Assembly (NCBI GenBank): GCA_914767715.1
Contig: OU612065.1
Coordinates: 12,834,001-12,898,000, forward strand
DNA length: 64,000 nucleotides
Reading direction: 5' to 3'
Source: Membranipora membranacea
Lineage: Eukaryota > Bryozoa > Gymnolaemata > Cheilostomatida > Membraniporidae
Made by a program: the position numbers and the translations under genes. Below the pieces are notes generated by a model that worked only from the letters and a program-made list of their open reading frames with translations, was not told the DNA's origin and searched no databases. This document shows, one piece after another, positions 38,701 through 50,995 of this stretch (positions are counted from its first letter, which is position 1; the number at the start of each line of letters is the position of its first letter).

Positions 38701-41700
38701 GCATCGCTAACATACAAGGCCATTGCATAATAGTTATACTAATACAGTGTCAAGTGCAGCGAATATTTGTTTAGTTTTACACCTTTCTGTTATCGACCTG
38801 GTGTTGGTTTAGTCTGTTTGTGAATAGCCAGATTTGACTCAAGTATAATCCATAACATTGTTTTTTATCTCACTTTGCATTTACAAAAAGCATCCCTTCA
38901 TTTCCTCCTTTTGGTTTTGTGTATCTTTCACATACAAATGGAATAAGTTAAGTTAACGGTGTCCGGTCACGCTATCTAAAGTGTACAAATTATGTACCGT
39001 GCGATTAACTAATTAACCTGCTTTTATGTCTAACCGGAGTCGACTCTCTTCACAGGAAAAAACAGCCTTGTTTTTGCATAACTTGAGAACAAATTTTAAC
39101 CAATATACAGCTTATGTACTCTGCCAAGTATTTTCATAAAATTTGCATCATGACATTGTTAAATCGGTGTAAAAAGGTAAACTAAAACCACTGAATGATG
39201 GCAGTATAGGCTTAGCACTCAAGCGATTTTAGTCGGCTGTTTTTGATCATGTGATAAATAGGTAATAGACTTATTGCTGGAGGTTGAAAGAAAACATGAG
39301 ATTTTTCTCTCTTCCTCCTTTGCTTGCAAACACTTATCAGTGCTGAATATTTGCCGTTCATTGATTTCATAATGCTAATGTTTAAACTGAGAACTTAACA
39401 TTCCACGGCCAACCAGCTTTCAGATAGTGCTACCAAAGGTCAGAAAAAAAATATGACACACTGCGATGAAATGATGCAATTGAAATTTGAAATCATCTTG
39501 AGTATGTATGGGCAGACTAATCTTAAGCCGTGGAGACATATTTTCTCTGGCAAGCTAGTGATGAACATACGTTTATCTAGCCTTGTTATTTATCGATGAT
39601 TACCTGAGATCTTATTCTGACCTACAGGATGTTATCCTACACTTGTTGACTACTCGTTATACTAAAACCTGGCACTCCTTAAACTTGCACTTGTAAATTC
39701 ATTTTTCAGAGACAGCTCGATAAAAGGAAACTGTTAGATCCCAGGAGTGCATCGCGCACTCCGTCGGCGAGCAAAGAACCTGTGCAACCGCCAAGATTTA
39801 CATCACCTGTTAATGCATGTAAGTCAGACATTCTCTGGTAAATGCCACCTTGTCATTGTATGTCTTAAATGATTAATTTCACCTCTACGCACTATATACT
39901 TCTAGGTAAGAGCCACAAATAGAAATGATGTACAATAAATCCGGCCCTCAGTATAAAATAGTTTTGTGTGTTGTGTATCTAATACCTCTCTACAGTGTAG
40001 GATGTTACTAAAAGTGAATATGGTTGATTAAGTGTTAATCCTAGCAAGGAGTAACAGTTACTCCTTGATCCTAGTGATAATTTATAAGTAATAAGTGAGT
40101 GTGGCCTTCAAAAAAAGTAAGTGAGTGGTTATGCCCATGGCTATGGTCACCCATTTTTTTACTGTATCTAAGTATGTGCTGTAATACAGTTATGTGAAGT
40201 GTCGGTACTTAAATTAAAATAGCGTAATTGAGATAAGCAGACTATTTATCAAGATTGCAGTTGTTTGCATACATAAATGTTATGCTTTCCTTGAAGTGTT
40301 CACAGAAATACCCGTTTCGCACCAGTCATAAACAAATAGCTTTTAAGAACAACCCAGATGCCCTTATACTACAATCAAATTATAAAGTTGTATGTATTGC
40401 CAATGAAACATTGATATTTTTCAGCACCATCACGCTCTCTGATGGAAAGACCAAGATTTATCTCAGAATCAGCTGCTGCCACAAGTCCTCCTAGTGAGAG
40501 ACCGCCTGTTGTCCATGGTGCAACAACCTCCAGTAGATACCGTAAGTATTCATAATCAGCTATAAGGTCTTACTCAGTTGTAGAGATTATCAGAAAAATC
40601 AATTACTCAACACCAAAGGAGAGTTTTCCCTTCTCATTGTATGAGGACACAACTTCATATTGTATCTCTGTTGATTGCCAAATACAGAATACCCTGATCG
40701 GGTCCTAAAAGTAATTAAAATACTAATTATTTGCATTTTCTTACATTTCAGGTTTGAAGCCTGGGTATTCTTTTGGCTATATGTCCAAATCTTTGTCCAC
40801 TGTACCACCAGGTACACCTGGAGCATATGTCTATGTGAGTTGAGTTAAACATATCTCCTGTGTGAAATGGGCTGCAATTTGCTTATAATCATCACTAACA
40901 GATTAACATCGGTGAAGGTTATTCCAAAACTGAATAAATAAAAATGCAATATGTAAATTCATTGGTTTTCTGCAAAGCACACAACACAAATTATGAACCT
41001 GTCCCAAACTATAAGAATATAGTTTTTATTATGGGTGTATTGTTCCAGGGTTAACATGTACAAGTCAACAATTATAGTAACATTCTGATCATCTAAGTAT
41101 TAGCCGTACATTTACAGAAAGCCTCTATAAATATAAAGATAAATGAATAAATTGGGTCTTACTGATATTTCCATGCTGTTCTGCAGGATTCTTTTAAAAA
41201 CTACCACAGTGATGAGGATGAGGACTTAGATGTAAGGGAAATGGAGAGAAGAATGAATGGTATGTCATTGAGTTATTGTGATAGTAGTATTGCCCAGTCA
41301 TGTACCTTTAACAGCTTATTTTGATACAATTCAATGAACTTTGAGTCTAACAATGAGCCCTGGATTGACACTCACCATTGATCTAGCTTGTTGCTTCTTG
41401 TCTAAAATCTGCCTTGGTCTTGAAAGGTAGCTACCATAGACTTAATATAGTATATTAAGTCTATGGTAGCTTCACTTGTTATTTCAGATTTTCACCATGT
41501 CAATCTGATAGAAAATCCACCCCCCCCTCCGCCCCTTTCTGTCCCGAGTGACATTGAAAGAGAATCTGATATATAAATTGGCCCCAATGTGAGGACTGAG
41601 TACATGACTGATTTAGAGTTTCCAGACAAATTTTATCTGTCTCATACCTTTAGTTGTAGATTTAGTAACGCGGGGAGCTGATGACGATGATGCAGATAGT

Positions 41701-44463
41701 GTTTTCGAGGTAAACTATTCTCTACATGTTTGACTCTCCTATGATTGTTTGTGTTGTAATTCTTGCTTGCAACATCCTCACTAAAACTAATGTTCTAACC
41801 CCCCCCCTCTCCCAATTCTTACACTGTTTGTGGTGCTTGTATAACAGAAAGCTGTCCTTTCTAAAGATGTAACTCTATAATCTCATAGAATATGTTGTAT
41901 GTTGTTGACTTCTCTCCGTCGTAATCAAAATAATATCCCACCTGGGAATATGTTTGCTTGTAAGTGCATGCTGTGGTACTTTACTTTGCTTTGATAATTT
42001 GGTTTTCTAGTCCTTGTTAATGCTGTGTTACTTTTTATCTAATTGCATGATGTTGTGTCAAATTTAACAGAGAGAATCGGTAACACGCTCATCCCAATCT
42101 TCGCTCGGTGCATCCTCAGTATCAAGATTTCAGGTACTGAATGCTTCATAACTAACCACGGTTTACCTGCCGGTCTTTTTTATTAAAAGCTACTTAAATT
42201 GTTGTATTTTCTAGACCCCACAGTCTACCACAAAGCTATTTGGATTCCTTAGTACAACTCCCCATCAGATAATTTTAGATTCTGCAAATACATTACTCAA
42301 GTGCTACTATATATGTGTGGAATGAAAATAGCAAAAGATTTCCTTCTCTTCCCATTTAATCTAAAATCTGCATGGTTCCTTAAGCAAGGCAGAAATTTAC
42401 CTTATTGTGATGAAGTGAAATTAGCATGTAACATAACAAATTAATTGTAATATTAATGTTGTCCTAACTAAAACATTTATTTCTGATCTGTCTTTCTTTG
42501 CATGTTATCTGTACCAATGTAGCGAGGGAAAAATTACAGAATATCCACAATGTCTGACAGTGTTGTATTCCTCCGCCATTTATCTAGCAAGGTAAATGAA
42601 TAGGTCTGACTATGACTCCAGCATATGCCATATTCTTGATTATACCCAATTAATACCATATGAATCCCTTGTATTGTAATGTAATCACATTACCTCAATA
42701 ATGATGAACATTATCATTTAGACAGGGACACATCATTTTTGGAGTTATCTACCTCTACAAATAAAGAGGATAATTCATGCAATTTGTCAAATTTGATCAT
42801 CCACATATTACTCTTCCTGCTCATTTAACACTGGTAATAGGATGATGGCGTGCGATCGATCGTGCAAGATAAGGCCTCTCATGAAAAAATAATGCAATCC
42901 CTAGGGCAAGGAAATAAACATACTGTTATCAAATAAAATGACCTGATCAGATTCCAACTCCTTAGATAATACTTTTGAATTGTAAAGTTAGTAGAGCATG
43001 TAGCCTGTCTTAACAAGCTTTGTCCGAGCATGTCTCTGTAGCCAATAATAACTTGGATAATAATCCATTTAATTAACCATTGAGTCTCTGATCAAAATTT
43101 GTTGAGAAACCCTAAAAATCCTCCTGATGATGAAATGAAAATTGTAACTTATATTGTGAACATCAGTGTTTAGTGATTATAAACTTTTATTGTATGTTGT
43201 TTCCATGTTGTGATGGTGTGTATTTCATTTCTGCATGTTGTTGTTTTTTTATTCATTGTCTAGAAGACTTCCGCTAGCCCAAGCAATGCCTCCCATTTCG
43301 ACGGCTCTCCCTTCCTCAATGCAACACGCTTTGACTATAGAAAAAAATCAGAATCTGTTCTTTCTGTGTGGGAAGAACTGTTGTTTGAACCAGATGAGGT
43401 ATGACTTCAGTTGTGGAATGCTTTTGATTGTAGCTTCTTTATCTTGATATGAATCTCTGTCATTCAGAAATGTTTTTGTTTGGATGTTCTAGATCTCGAT
43501 CTAGATCAACATGGTGAAACAACAAGGTTGCATTTAAGATTAATAATCACAAAATTAAAATGGTGTTTTAATATTTGTAAAGGATTATAGAATAGCTGAG
43601 ATCCCACAATTTAATTATGATAGTCCGTTGTCTTATTTCTTGCAGCCGATTCCATACAGCGAATTGAGTCTGACATCCGAGAACAGAAGAAAGGGCTTAT
43701 CGCTTACCAATTTAGAGGTGGGTAACTGATGAAGCTGGAAAGTTGGACAATTTGACAGCTTTATTCATACAAGAACGCTTTTTTCAGACCAAATAATTAT
43801 AATATATGTCAAATAGTAAACTAGATTTATTTTGATAAATTCCCTCTCTGTGGAGATCAGTGGTAGCCTTCTCAGAATTGCCAATAGGGCACAGATGTCA
43901 GCTCATATAGAAAACAACTCCCACAAAGTAAGGATAAGGTACCTCTGTATTTATAATTGATATCTTCTACAATTTGTAACCAAATAACAGTCAAGTGACT
44001 TGCAGGACCTATATTACCTAACCCACACATCCCCGACCCTACTCCCATTGGCTCTCATCAATCTTAACCTATGCTTGCCTATGATGCTTACAAACTACTA
44101 CCAATAAGCTCCAAACTAATTACCCCATCGCTAGCTAATTACTAAGGTAGTTGTTATGGTTTTTTCTTACAGAAGCACCTATCAAATGAAGAGTTTGAGG
44201 AGCATTTGGGATCAACGAGAGAAGAGTTTTACAAATTACCCGAGTTTAGAAGGAATGACATAAAAAGGAAGGTGAGTTAATTTTAAAATTAGCAAGATTG
44301 AAAGGAGGAAATACCAATTTATGATGAGACTGACAAGAGGCTAATTGAGAAAGATCCCATTAGGTACGTCAATGTATTCGCTACTCATTCCCTTTTTTCT
44401 GTTTGTATATCATTAGCTTATCTCCTCCCGATTTCGTATCTTTTGTAGGCTAAACTGTTCTGA
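32735..44463 (+). CDS. Dematin/abLIM-type actin-binding protein with villin headpiece
   Basis: Sixteen exons join in phase to give 517 residues: 32735-32806, 34753-34900, 36211-36264, 37370-37600, 37954-38117, 39710-39818, 40425-40541, 40752-40834, 41187-41259, 41660-41709, 42071-42133, 42523-42591, 43264-43398, 43646-43717, 44173-44271 and 44449-44463. The body is Ser/Pro-rich and disordered, with an REDWPAPPATAV segment like the DYWPCPPSLAV block of dematin and an acidic DSDEDDEE coiled-coil stretch. The C-terminus is a villin headpiece (HLSNEEFEEHLG, then FYKLPEF, ending KRKAKLF). Headpieces bind F-actin, and dematin and abLIM link actin to membranes. No LIM domains are encoded in the window. 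The Trp cap of the headpiece (LPLW in villin) is Phe here. Two alternative first exons and one cassette exon fit the same phases. Confidence 0.88.
34708..34752 (+). other. Alternative first coding segment of the headpiece gene
   Basis: An ATG at 34708 opens 15 codons (MVLSQVPENGVCTLQ) that run straight into exon 34753-34900 in the same frame. The acceptor ACATTACAG just before 34753 allows splicing from the upstream exon instead. This indicates a second promoter within about 34.3-34.7 kb and an isoform of about 508 residues. Confidence 0.6.
37149..37185 (+). other. Alternative first exon (third) of the headpiece gene
   Basis: The ATG at 37149 encodes MSLRIHSRNSSS and ends with one spare base before GTAACC. 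This is exactly the phase needed by the acceptor at 37370. It would give a short isoform of about 438 residues lacking the first three coding exons. Confidence 0.55.
41430..41470. repeat. Perfect 41-bp palindrome
   Basis: The arms 41430-41449 and 41451-41470 are exact 20-bp reverse complements around a single G. It ends 17 bp before the cassette exon at 41488, across the usual branch-point region. Confidence 0.92.
41488..41547 (+). other. Proline-rich cassette exon of the headpiece gene
   Basis: After the ATTTCAG acceptor, 60 bases encode a segment containing ENPPPPPPLSVP. The donor CGA|GTGACA leaves the frame unchanged whether the exon is used or skipped. If that donor is ignored the frame reaches a stop at 41574-41576, which would give an isoform without the headpiece. 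The PPPPPP run is a plausible EVH1/SH3/profilin ligand. Confidence 0.5.
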
Positions 44464-46429
44464 AACCCATTACTGCGGCAACGGATCAGTGGGAAACTTA
44501 AAAAGGCTCAATAACACAACATAATACAAGAGATCCAACAGTAACCAAATCGATGTTTGTAAGCGTTATAAAAGATGCCCAGTACAACGGTTGGACATAT
44601 CATGTTGTAAACACTAGCCTGGAACTGAAGACATTTCGCATGCATATAATTATTTGTATTTCGATTCTAATTTCATACAATTATGCTAAGTCTTAATCAT
44701 TTTCTTGATATGCATAGCCTCTCCAATCAGTGAAGGCGCAGCTCCTGTCACGAGCAATATCCTCCTGCCTTCTAACCTAATTGACTGATTGTGGTTTACA
44801 AGGAGAAATAAAAACAAAATAACTTACTTTATCAACGCCATAGTTTATCATCTGGAATGCTACTCTGTTGCTGTAAGGAAAGGAAAAAGGTTGAAAAAAT
44901 AAAATTTTTGCATTTAAACTTATATTTGAACACCACAAATTTGCTATTACCAAATTATGAAAACCGGCTATTTATGTTATTAGATTAGAAGACAATAGTA
45001 TAATGTATGCTATAACAAAATAGTTATTCGTTAGTTATTAGGCTTGAGGTAATTTCAGGCTTATTTTGGTCACATGCAAGACACTAAACTGCTTTGAAAA
45101 TGCTTGTTATGATAATTAAAACATTTTATCAGCCCAGCGAGGTCATTTTTCGCAAACATTACTAATCATTTTTTCATGCATGCAGTTCTACCATGCACTT
45201 TTCATTTCATATTGTTGTTCTTGTCAATGTTTCTATTTGTATCAAGTTTATTTTTTTCATCAAAATAAAAGTCAAAAAACAGATTTCTATGGATGATATG
45301 CATGTCCACACTGAGGAGTAAATTGACAAGGTCTGACCAGCAACACCAACATATTTTCCAAAAATGATTTAGTGTTATCAAAAAAGAAGACATAAGCCTC
45401 ACCTAGCTTGGGCAGGCTGTTGGGCCCCCACCCTCCCTGACGTGACGACGAGTAATACAAACTAGGCGAAATAACCAAATATGCCAACTATTTTTTGTAC
45501 CAAAATATCACTAATGTTTTATCATCTTGCCTGCAAATAGAGGCCTTTATATATAATGTATATACTCAATATAAGAATTCATCATCAACCAAGGAGTTGT
45601 GGTCACCTGGTCCAAATATACCTAATAGTTTTCCACCAATCATAGCTTTCTACCAGCAATTACCAAAATTATAGCGAGACCAGAAATGTCAAATTAAAAA
45701 TAGTGAATCATGTTTGTCAAATTGGGAAAACCAGGAACCAGTGTCTGTACAAAACAGCCAGCTTTTCTCCTGTAAATGAATGGAGGTAGGTGGTATAACC
45801 AAGGATTTCATTCCAAGATGTCCTAGAGGCAGAATAAAAATTTTTACTAGATATATGGTCATTATAGTAAGGAAATATTTTCTTCATAAGTACTAAACTA
45901 ACTAATTACTATTTATTATCAACTTTCAAAGTCAGATCAAATGATCAGGGAGAAGAATGGCAGCTTCCCTACCCTTCCATCCTCCATCCTCCCTGATCAG
46001 ATTACATCATAATAATTGACAGCTAGCCTTACTTAAAAACCTAGCTTGAGCTTAGGCAGTCAATCATTCCATATGAATACACAGATTTGACTTTTGTCAG
46101 TGCAAGTAGTTAGAGAGAGGTCAGTAGATGAGTAGTAGGCCTACTCAGTGGCTGTAGTGTAGTAGTCTAATACATAAATTAATATCAAAGGGGTGTTTGT
46201 ATTCAGTAGGTGGAGTCAAGTGGGCCATGGCCCCACCTCTTGTTCAGAAAGCAGGCCAATTTTGAAAAAACCCTACTAGAAAAAAGTATTATGAATACAC
46301 CTTGAATCTCTTAGTGTGTTTAGGGATACCCATTGTGCTATTGGTAGGGATTATGAAAGGATTATACTGATAATGCTGTTTTCATTAGTAAATTTCTACA
46401 TACTATTAGGTCCTGATGTTATCATAAAT
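44464..46429. other. 3' UTR and intergenic spacer
   Basis: AATAAA at 44807-44812 is the likely polyadenylation signal of the headpiece gene. The rest shows no exon. A hairpin with TGATCAGGGAG arms (45942-45952 and 45989-45999) is present. Confidence 0.45.
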
Positions 46430-46930
46430 TGGATACTGGTCCATAGAGCCATAACTTATAAAACAGTCTGTCGCCCTATACTAGAATTTGCGACCCACAC
46501 CTGGTCTCCATTTAAATTGAAAACCATCAATATCATAGAAGGTATATATAGAAAGGCCTTCAGGTGGACACACTGTAAGAGAAAACGAGACCATATTACT
46601 GAGCTCATGACACAATTTAATTGGGACACCCTTGCACAAAGACGTGTTAATGCAGACCGAAAAATGTACTTTCGTATGCTTTCTGGTAGTGCCGCTATAG
46701 ACCTAGATCGGTTCTCCCTTTATTTTGCCGAGTCTCACAATACCAGACATGGTGCTATTAAGGGCAATATCAACACCAAAACTGCCAAACATTCATATAA
46801 ACATCGAATCCATAAACTTTTCTAATGATTCTAGCTGCTTTGCCTAACTGATTATAAGCACTTATCACTGACTCTACTTCATAACATCTGAAGCTGTGCT
46901 GTGTATATTTATTTATTTATTTATTTATTT
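46430..46930 (+). mobile_element. 5'-truncated LINE: reverse transcriptase C-terminus and tail
   Basis: The frame that ends at 46825 encodes VCRPILEFATHTWSP followed by a typical post-RT connection region (a helical stretch with INIIEGIYRKAFRW). This parallels the same region of the intact LINE at 19-23 kb but is clearly a different lineage. About 80 bp after the stop is a (TTTA)n tract (46907-46930) that fits a LINE 3' tail. The catalytic domains are absent. Confidence 0.8.
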
Positions 46931-47304
46931 TTTTCTCTAGGCAGTAGCTAGCTATTGATCTTTGAATCAAAGCATAATTAACTATTTTCTTATCTCGTAG
47001 ACAAACTGGTTTTCTTCCTTGCTACTGATAATTTAAACAATTGTTCATACACGACTGCATCTCGATAAAGGAGCCAAAGCGCTCCGAGTGAGATTAATTA
47101 GATGAGAGATGAGAGACAGTGGCCCGCCTAAGACAGCGCCAATGAGTATGGGACAGCCTGTCTTAAATTGGTTGACCTTGTGAACATTCATTGACGACAA
47201 GTCCATGGCATCTACGGCCTACAAAAAGATTTATATAAGAACTCAACCTTTACTTATGTGATCTATTTCTTCTTTACAGACTTTTTGACTGCTGCAGGAG
47301 CCAT

Positions 47305-47312
47305 TATAAATA
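47305..47312 (+). promoter_or_regulatory. TATA-like box before the RING-ZZ gene
   Basis: TATAAATA lies 31 bp before the ATG at 47343. If functional, the mRNA leader would be only a few bases long, so transcription may instead start elsewhere, with an acceptor such as the CTGCAG at 47292-47297. Confidence 0.35.
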
Positions 47313-47342
47313 GAGAGCTGAGCGCTGCTACCCGGCACTTAA

Positions 47343-50300
47343 ATGGCTAGTGCTGACCATACTCCACAAACAGTTACATCCCATCAAATAGAAGAGATTA
47401 GAGACATAGCAACATGTGCCATATGTTTGGATTTGTTTGAGAATGCAAGATTGCTATCATGCTCCCACTCCTTTTGTTATAATTGCCTGTGGGCATTGAC
47501 TGAAGATAGACCCGGCAGCTACAGTAGATGCCCGCAATGCAGAGAGTTATCGATCCCTGCTCAAGGAGCTTTTAGTGATTTGACCGTACACTCTTTTATA
47601 AATCAACTGGCTAATTTAGTGCGAGAACAAGACGGGGACCTCATTGCTGACGTAGAAGGTATGTATTAAATCATGTCACCTGAGTTTGATAAATCGGCTC
47701 CTGAAGATTAACAAGATCTGCGTTGGCCCAACCTATGAACTCCCTCTCATTGGTTGGCCTTTTTGTAACATTCTATTGAAACTGAAATGTTTTTTAGGTC
47801 TGCTAAGTTACCTTGATAGCAAGCCCAATACGAGGCTGTTTTATATAACTTATTTCACTTTTATATCACATTTTTATAATCACAGATGAAGACAGTACAT
47901 GCGATGGCGAGCTCTTTGTCGGAGAGCTGTTACCTGTTGGTCTCCAAGAACAGCAGAATAAGCGATCAAAGAATGCGAAGTTTGCCATTAATGTTCTTAA
48001 AGGTGTGGCTACCATAGCAACACTTGGTATTGGTGGCCTATATCTGAGCCGACAAGCAGCTAAGAAGAGGCGTAGACGTGAGGAGCAGATCGCACAAGAC
48101 CCTAACGAGAGCTTTAACTGTGATGCCTGCCTGAAAAATCAAAAGTATTCTGAATGTGAACTTAGGTATAAATGTGGGTGAGTGTTGACCTATTTTTTAA
48201 GGTAAATGCTACGACTTTGCTCAATCATGAATACAAAACAATGCCTAAGAAAAAAGACTGATAACCCAAAGGTCCTTCACATGCGCCTTATCAAGGACAT
48301 CTTAATCTAATGTAGTTTTGTAGGTCACCCAACTAAAAAATTAATTACCTAGCTCTGGTCTGGCTTTACGAAGAAATTGTGAAAACCCATACATCCAGTT
48401 CTTACCCAGGCATTTCCTTCCTCGAATCTATAGAATCTAATAGATTATAATTTATATTTTGCTATTGTAGCATGTGTGAAGACTTCAGTCTGTGCCGAGA
48501 TTGTGCAGTAAATCCGTCCACCCAAATTCATAGACCTGATCACTTATTTGTTAAGCTCAAGTTCAAACAACGAAGACAACTTCCATCTGGCTGTCTGCTC
48601 AAATACAAAAAGGTAATCTTACTAGCTTGAGGAAGTTACATACCACATTTTTTTATTTCAGTTTATAGCGAAGTTACATGTTCAAGCTCAATTGAATAAT
48701 ATCAAAACATGTAAACAATGCTAACATGTGTGACCTTACATCAGAACACAGTACACACATCAGTGACACTGGAATCTGAACTCAGTTTGTTTACATGAGA
48801 AGAGATACTATATACTATATATATATATATATATAGTAGTGGCCAGCCTTGCTTATTCATTCTATTTCAAAGTTCGATTAGTGATTGATATGTCTTTATT
48901 GTGATATTGATATGAATGCACTAGGTCTAGGATCCAATCAAGCTTGATTTAATTTGTTGCTCCTCCATTGGCCCATCAGTAGAACCGAAGCCATATTAGA
49001 CCACTTTGATCTAGCCAAGGATGTTGTCGCATCATTTGGATGTATAATCATTACGTGATATGGTTACATGACCGATCAGTGACTAATCCATTGATATCAA
49101 CACTGAAAGTGGGTTTCAAAACATCAATGAGCAAGGATATATATGCTCACTCTGTGATGTGTTGTTTTGCGGAACTGATCATGTCATTACTGATCAATGA
49201 TCATCGATATGAATCTAATCATTATTTCCTGTTTTTTATTTTAATTAGGCCAGATACATGAGTGAGGAACTAGACTTTAACAGTAATATTCATGGGAAAA
49301 ATTACTATCATAGTCCAGAATCTTTAGAATGGAAAGATAGTATACAGTGCAAATTCTGTGGAGAATCTCCCATATGTGGTACAAGGTACAAGTGTGGGTA
49401 AGTAAGTCTCTATTTGCATGGGAAACTGATATAGATACTGCTGCTTCAAATCATTGGTTTATTTACACTAACTCGTTCCTAACACACTTTATACAATAAA
49501 AGAAATTTTGTGCTTGTTACAGATCGTAGAAAATGGCTATGTTTTACTCACCGTCCTAAGGCACTGTCGTGTTGAAATAATATCCTAGGGATGCCGGTTA
49601 TCAGGAAGCAGGTTGAAACAGCATATTCCACTTACTAACGTCATAAATTTTCATCTTCATAGGCCTATCTGGTTTTCATCCCAAACCACCTATCCACCAA
49701 AGGGTTTATATTTCGCAGTCACACTGTCAGTATTCTAGCTCTGTCAGCTACAACCCAATCAGAACAAAAAATTGCCTTTCATCGATAGTGTTCACTGGCC
49801 AGCAGGAATTGCTTGCTGAATAATATTGCTAATACTGTTTTAGCTACTTGTAAGCAGGGAGGGTGGGAGAGTATCCCACCCTCCCTGTTGTAAGTACTGT
49901 ATCGTGTGATGATACCATCGGTTGTCCCCTCTCTTATTATGAAAGGACAACTCCAACTATTGGTGGTCCCTGGTGTTACGATATTTATCAAACATGTTGT
50001 GACACATCAATCTTGTGCGGTAATGTCTGGTATCTCTCTTTGATAATCTGGTCCAGGAATATCCTCAGCTGGCAATATCAAACTTATCGGAACTTGGATG
50101 AATGTTTTGAGCCCAAAATTTCTGAACTGAAGTACAGGAATGTGTGTATTGTGATTATATAAATCCATTTTTCTTCATTCATGATATAATTTTTGTTTGC
50201 CTATTTTATGTAGGATGTGTAAAGATTACGATTTGTGTGAGAGCTGCGAGGAGCACTCACAGGATATCCATGAAAAGGATCACGTCTTTCTTGTATTCAA

Positions 50301-50358
50301 ATACCACTCAAAGATTAATGTGATATCAGAACCTCTCATCAAAGCCATGGTCTATTGA
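47343..50358 (+). CDS. RING finger protein with two ZZ zinc fingers and a hydrophobic segment
   Basis: Exons 47343-47658, 47886-48177, 48471-48612, 49249-49397 and 50214-50358 give 347 residues. A C3HC4 RING occupies residues 25-66 (C25, C28, C40, H42, C45, C48, C63, C66), the usual E2-binding fold of ubiquitin ligases. A hydrophobic stretch (about 138-159) followed by KKRRRR could anchor it in a membrane. Two ZZ-type fingers follow, the first at about 184-235 (CDAC, YKCGMCEDFSLCRDC, H..H) and the second near 270-320 (CKFC, YKCGMCKDYDLCESC, H..H). ZZ domains read N-terminal or degron-type peptides in several proteins. Two of the introns fall at the same GG|G codon of each ZZ, indicating duplication of a ZZ exon pair. 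I know no named family with this exact order. It converges on the NTase-TPR gene. Confidence 0.85.
49855..49887. repeat. Perfect GC-rich hairpin, 14-bp arms
   Basis: The arms 49855-49868 (CAGGGAGGGTGGGA) and 49874-49887 are exact complements around GAGTA. It lies inside the last intron of the RING-ZZ gene. Confidence 0.88.
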
Positions 50359-50995
50359 TACTTCTCAGGCTCAGTAAGCGTTTTTTTTATACACAGTCAG
50401 CTTCATATATTTAAGTTCTACTCAATTTTCTTCATAACTTGTCTGAATGTAATGTAACAGCAATATTTTTACCTATTGCAACAAAAGCTCATTTATATAC
50501 GATGTATATACCTGTGATATTTTCTTGATTTTCATCCTAATCTTCCTGCTTGAAGTTGCAGTATTAGTTACGTGTATAACTATTTTCCAATCAAATTATT
50601 AAATTGATAGACAGCAACGTGCAAGTTCAAATCCAATTTTTGGTGATAGTAGCATGTTTCTAAGATCATGATTTTGAAAACAAATATGGTCAATTGTGAT
50701 TTTTCAGTTTGTAAGGTGATCTTAATAATCTCTATGTACAACATTTGGTGTAACATCATTCATATTCGACAATCGCATCACAATAAAAGTTCAGATTTCT
50801 TTTTTCAAAAAAGAAAAACTCTCTATATATACTTCTTGCTTAAAAAAACAACAAATGTTAGCAATCACATAGGAAATCTGATAAGAATAAAAAGCACTTG
50901 CAGCTACTTAATGAACAGTTTCCTAAGGGTAAAGCCAAATAGGCCACTCCAATGGGGTAAAAATATGCACTTCACTGAATCTCTATTTACGCACA
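50359..50995. other. Spacer between two convergent genes
   Basis: The 3' ends of the RING-ZZ gene (+) and NTase-TPR gene (-) face each other across 637 bp. AATAAA at 50782-50787 on the plus strand is a candidate poly(A) signal for the first. I found no clear signal for the second. Confidence 0.5.
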
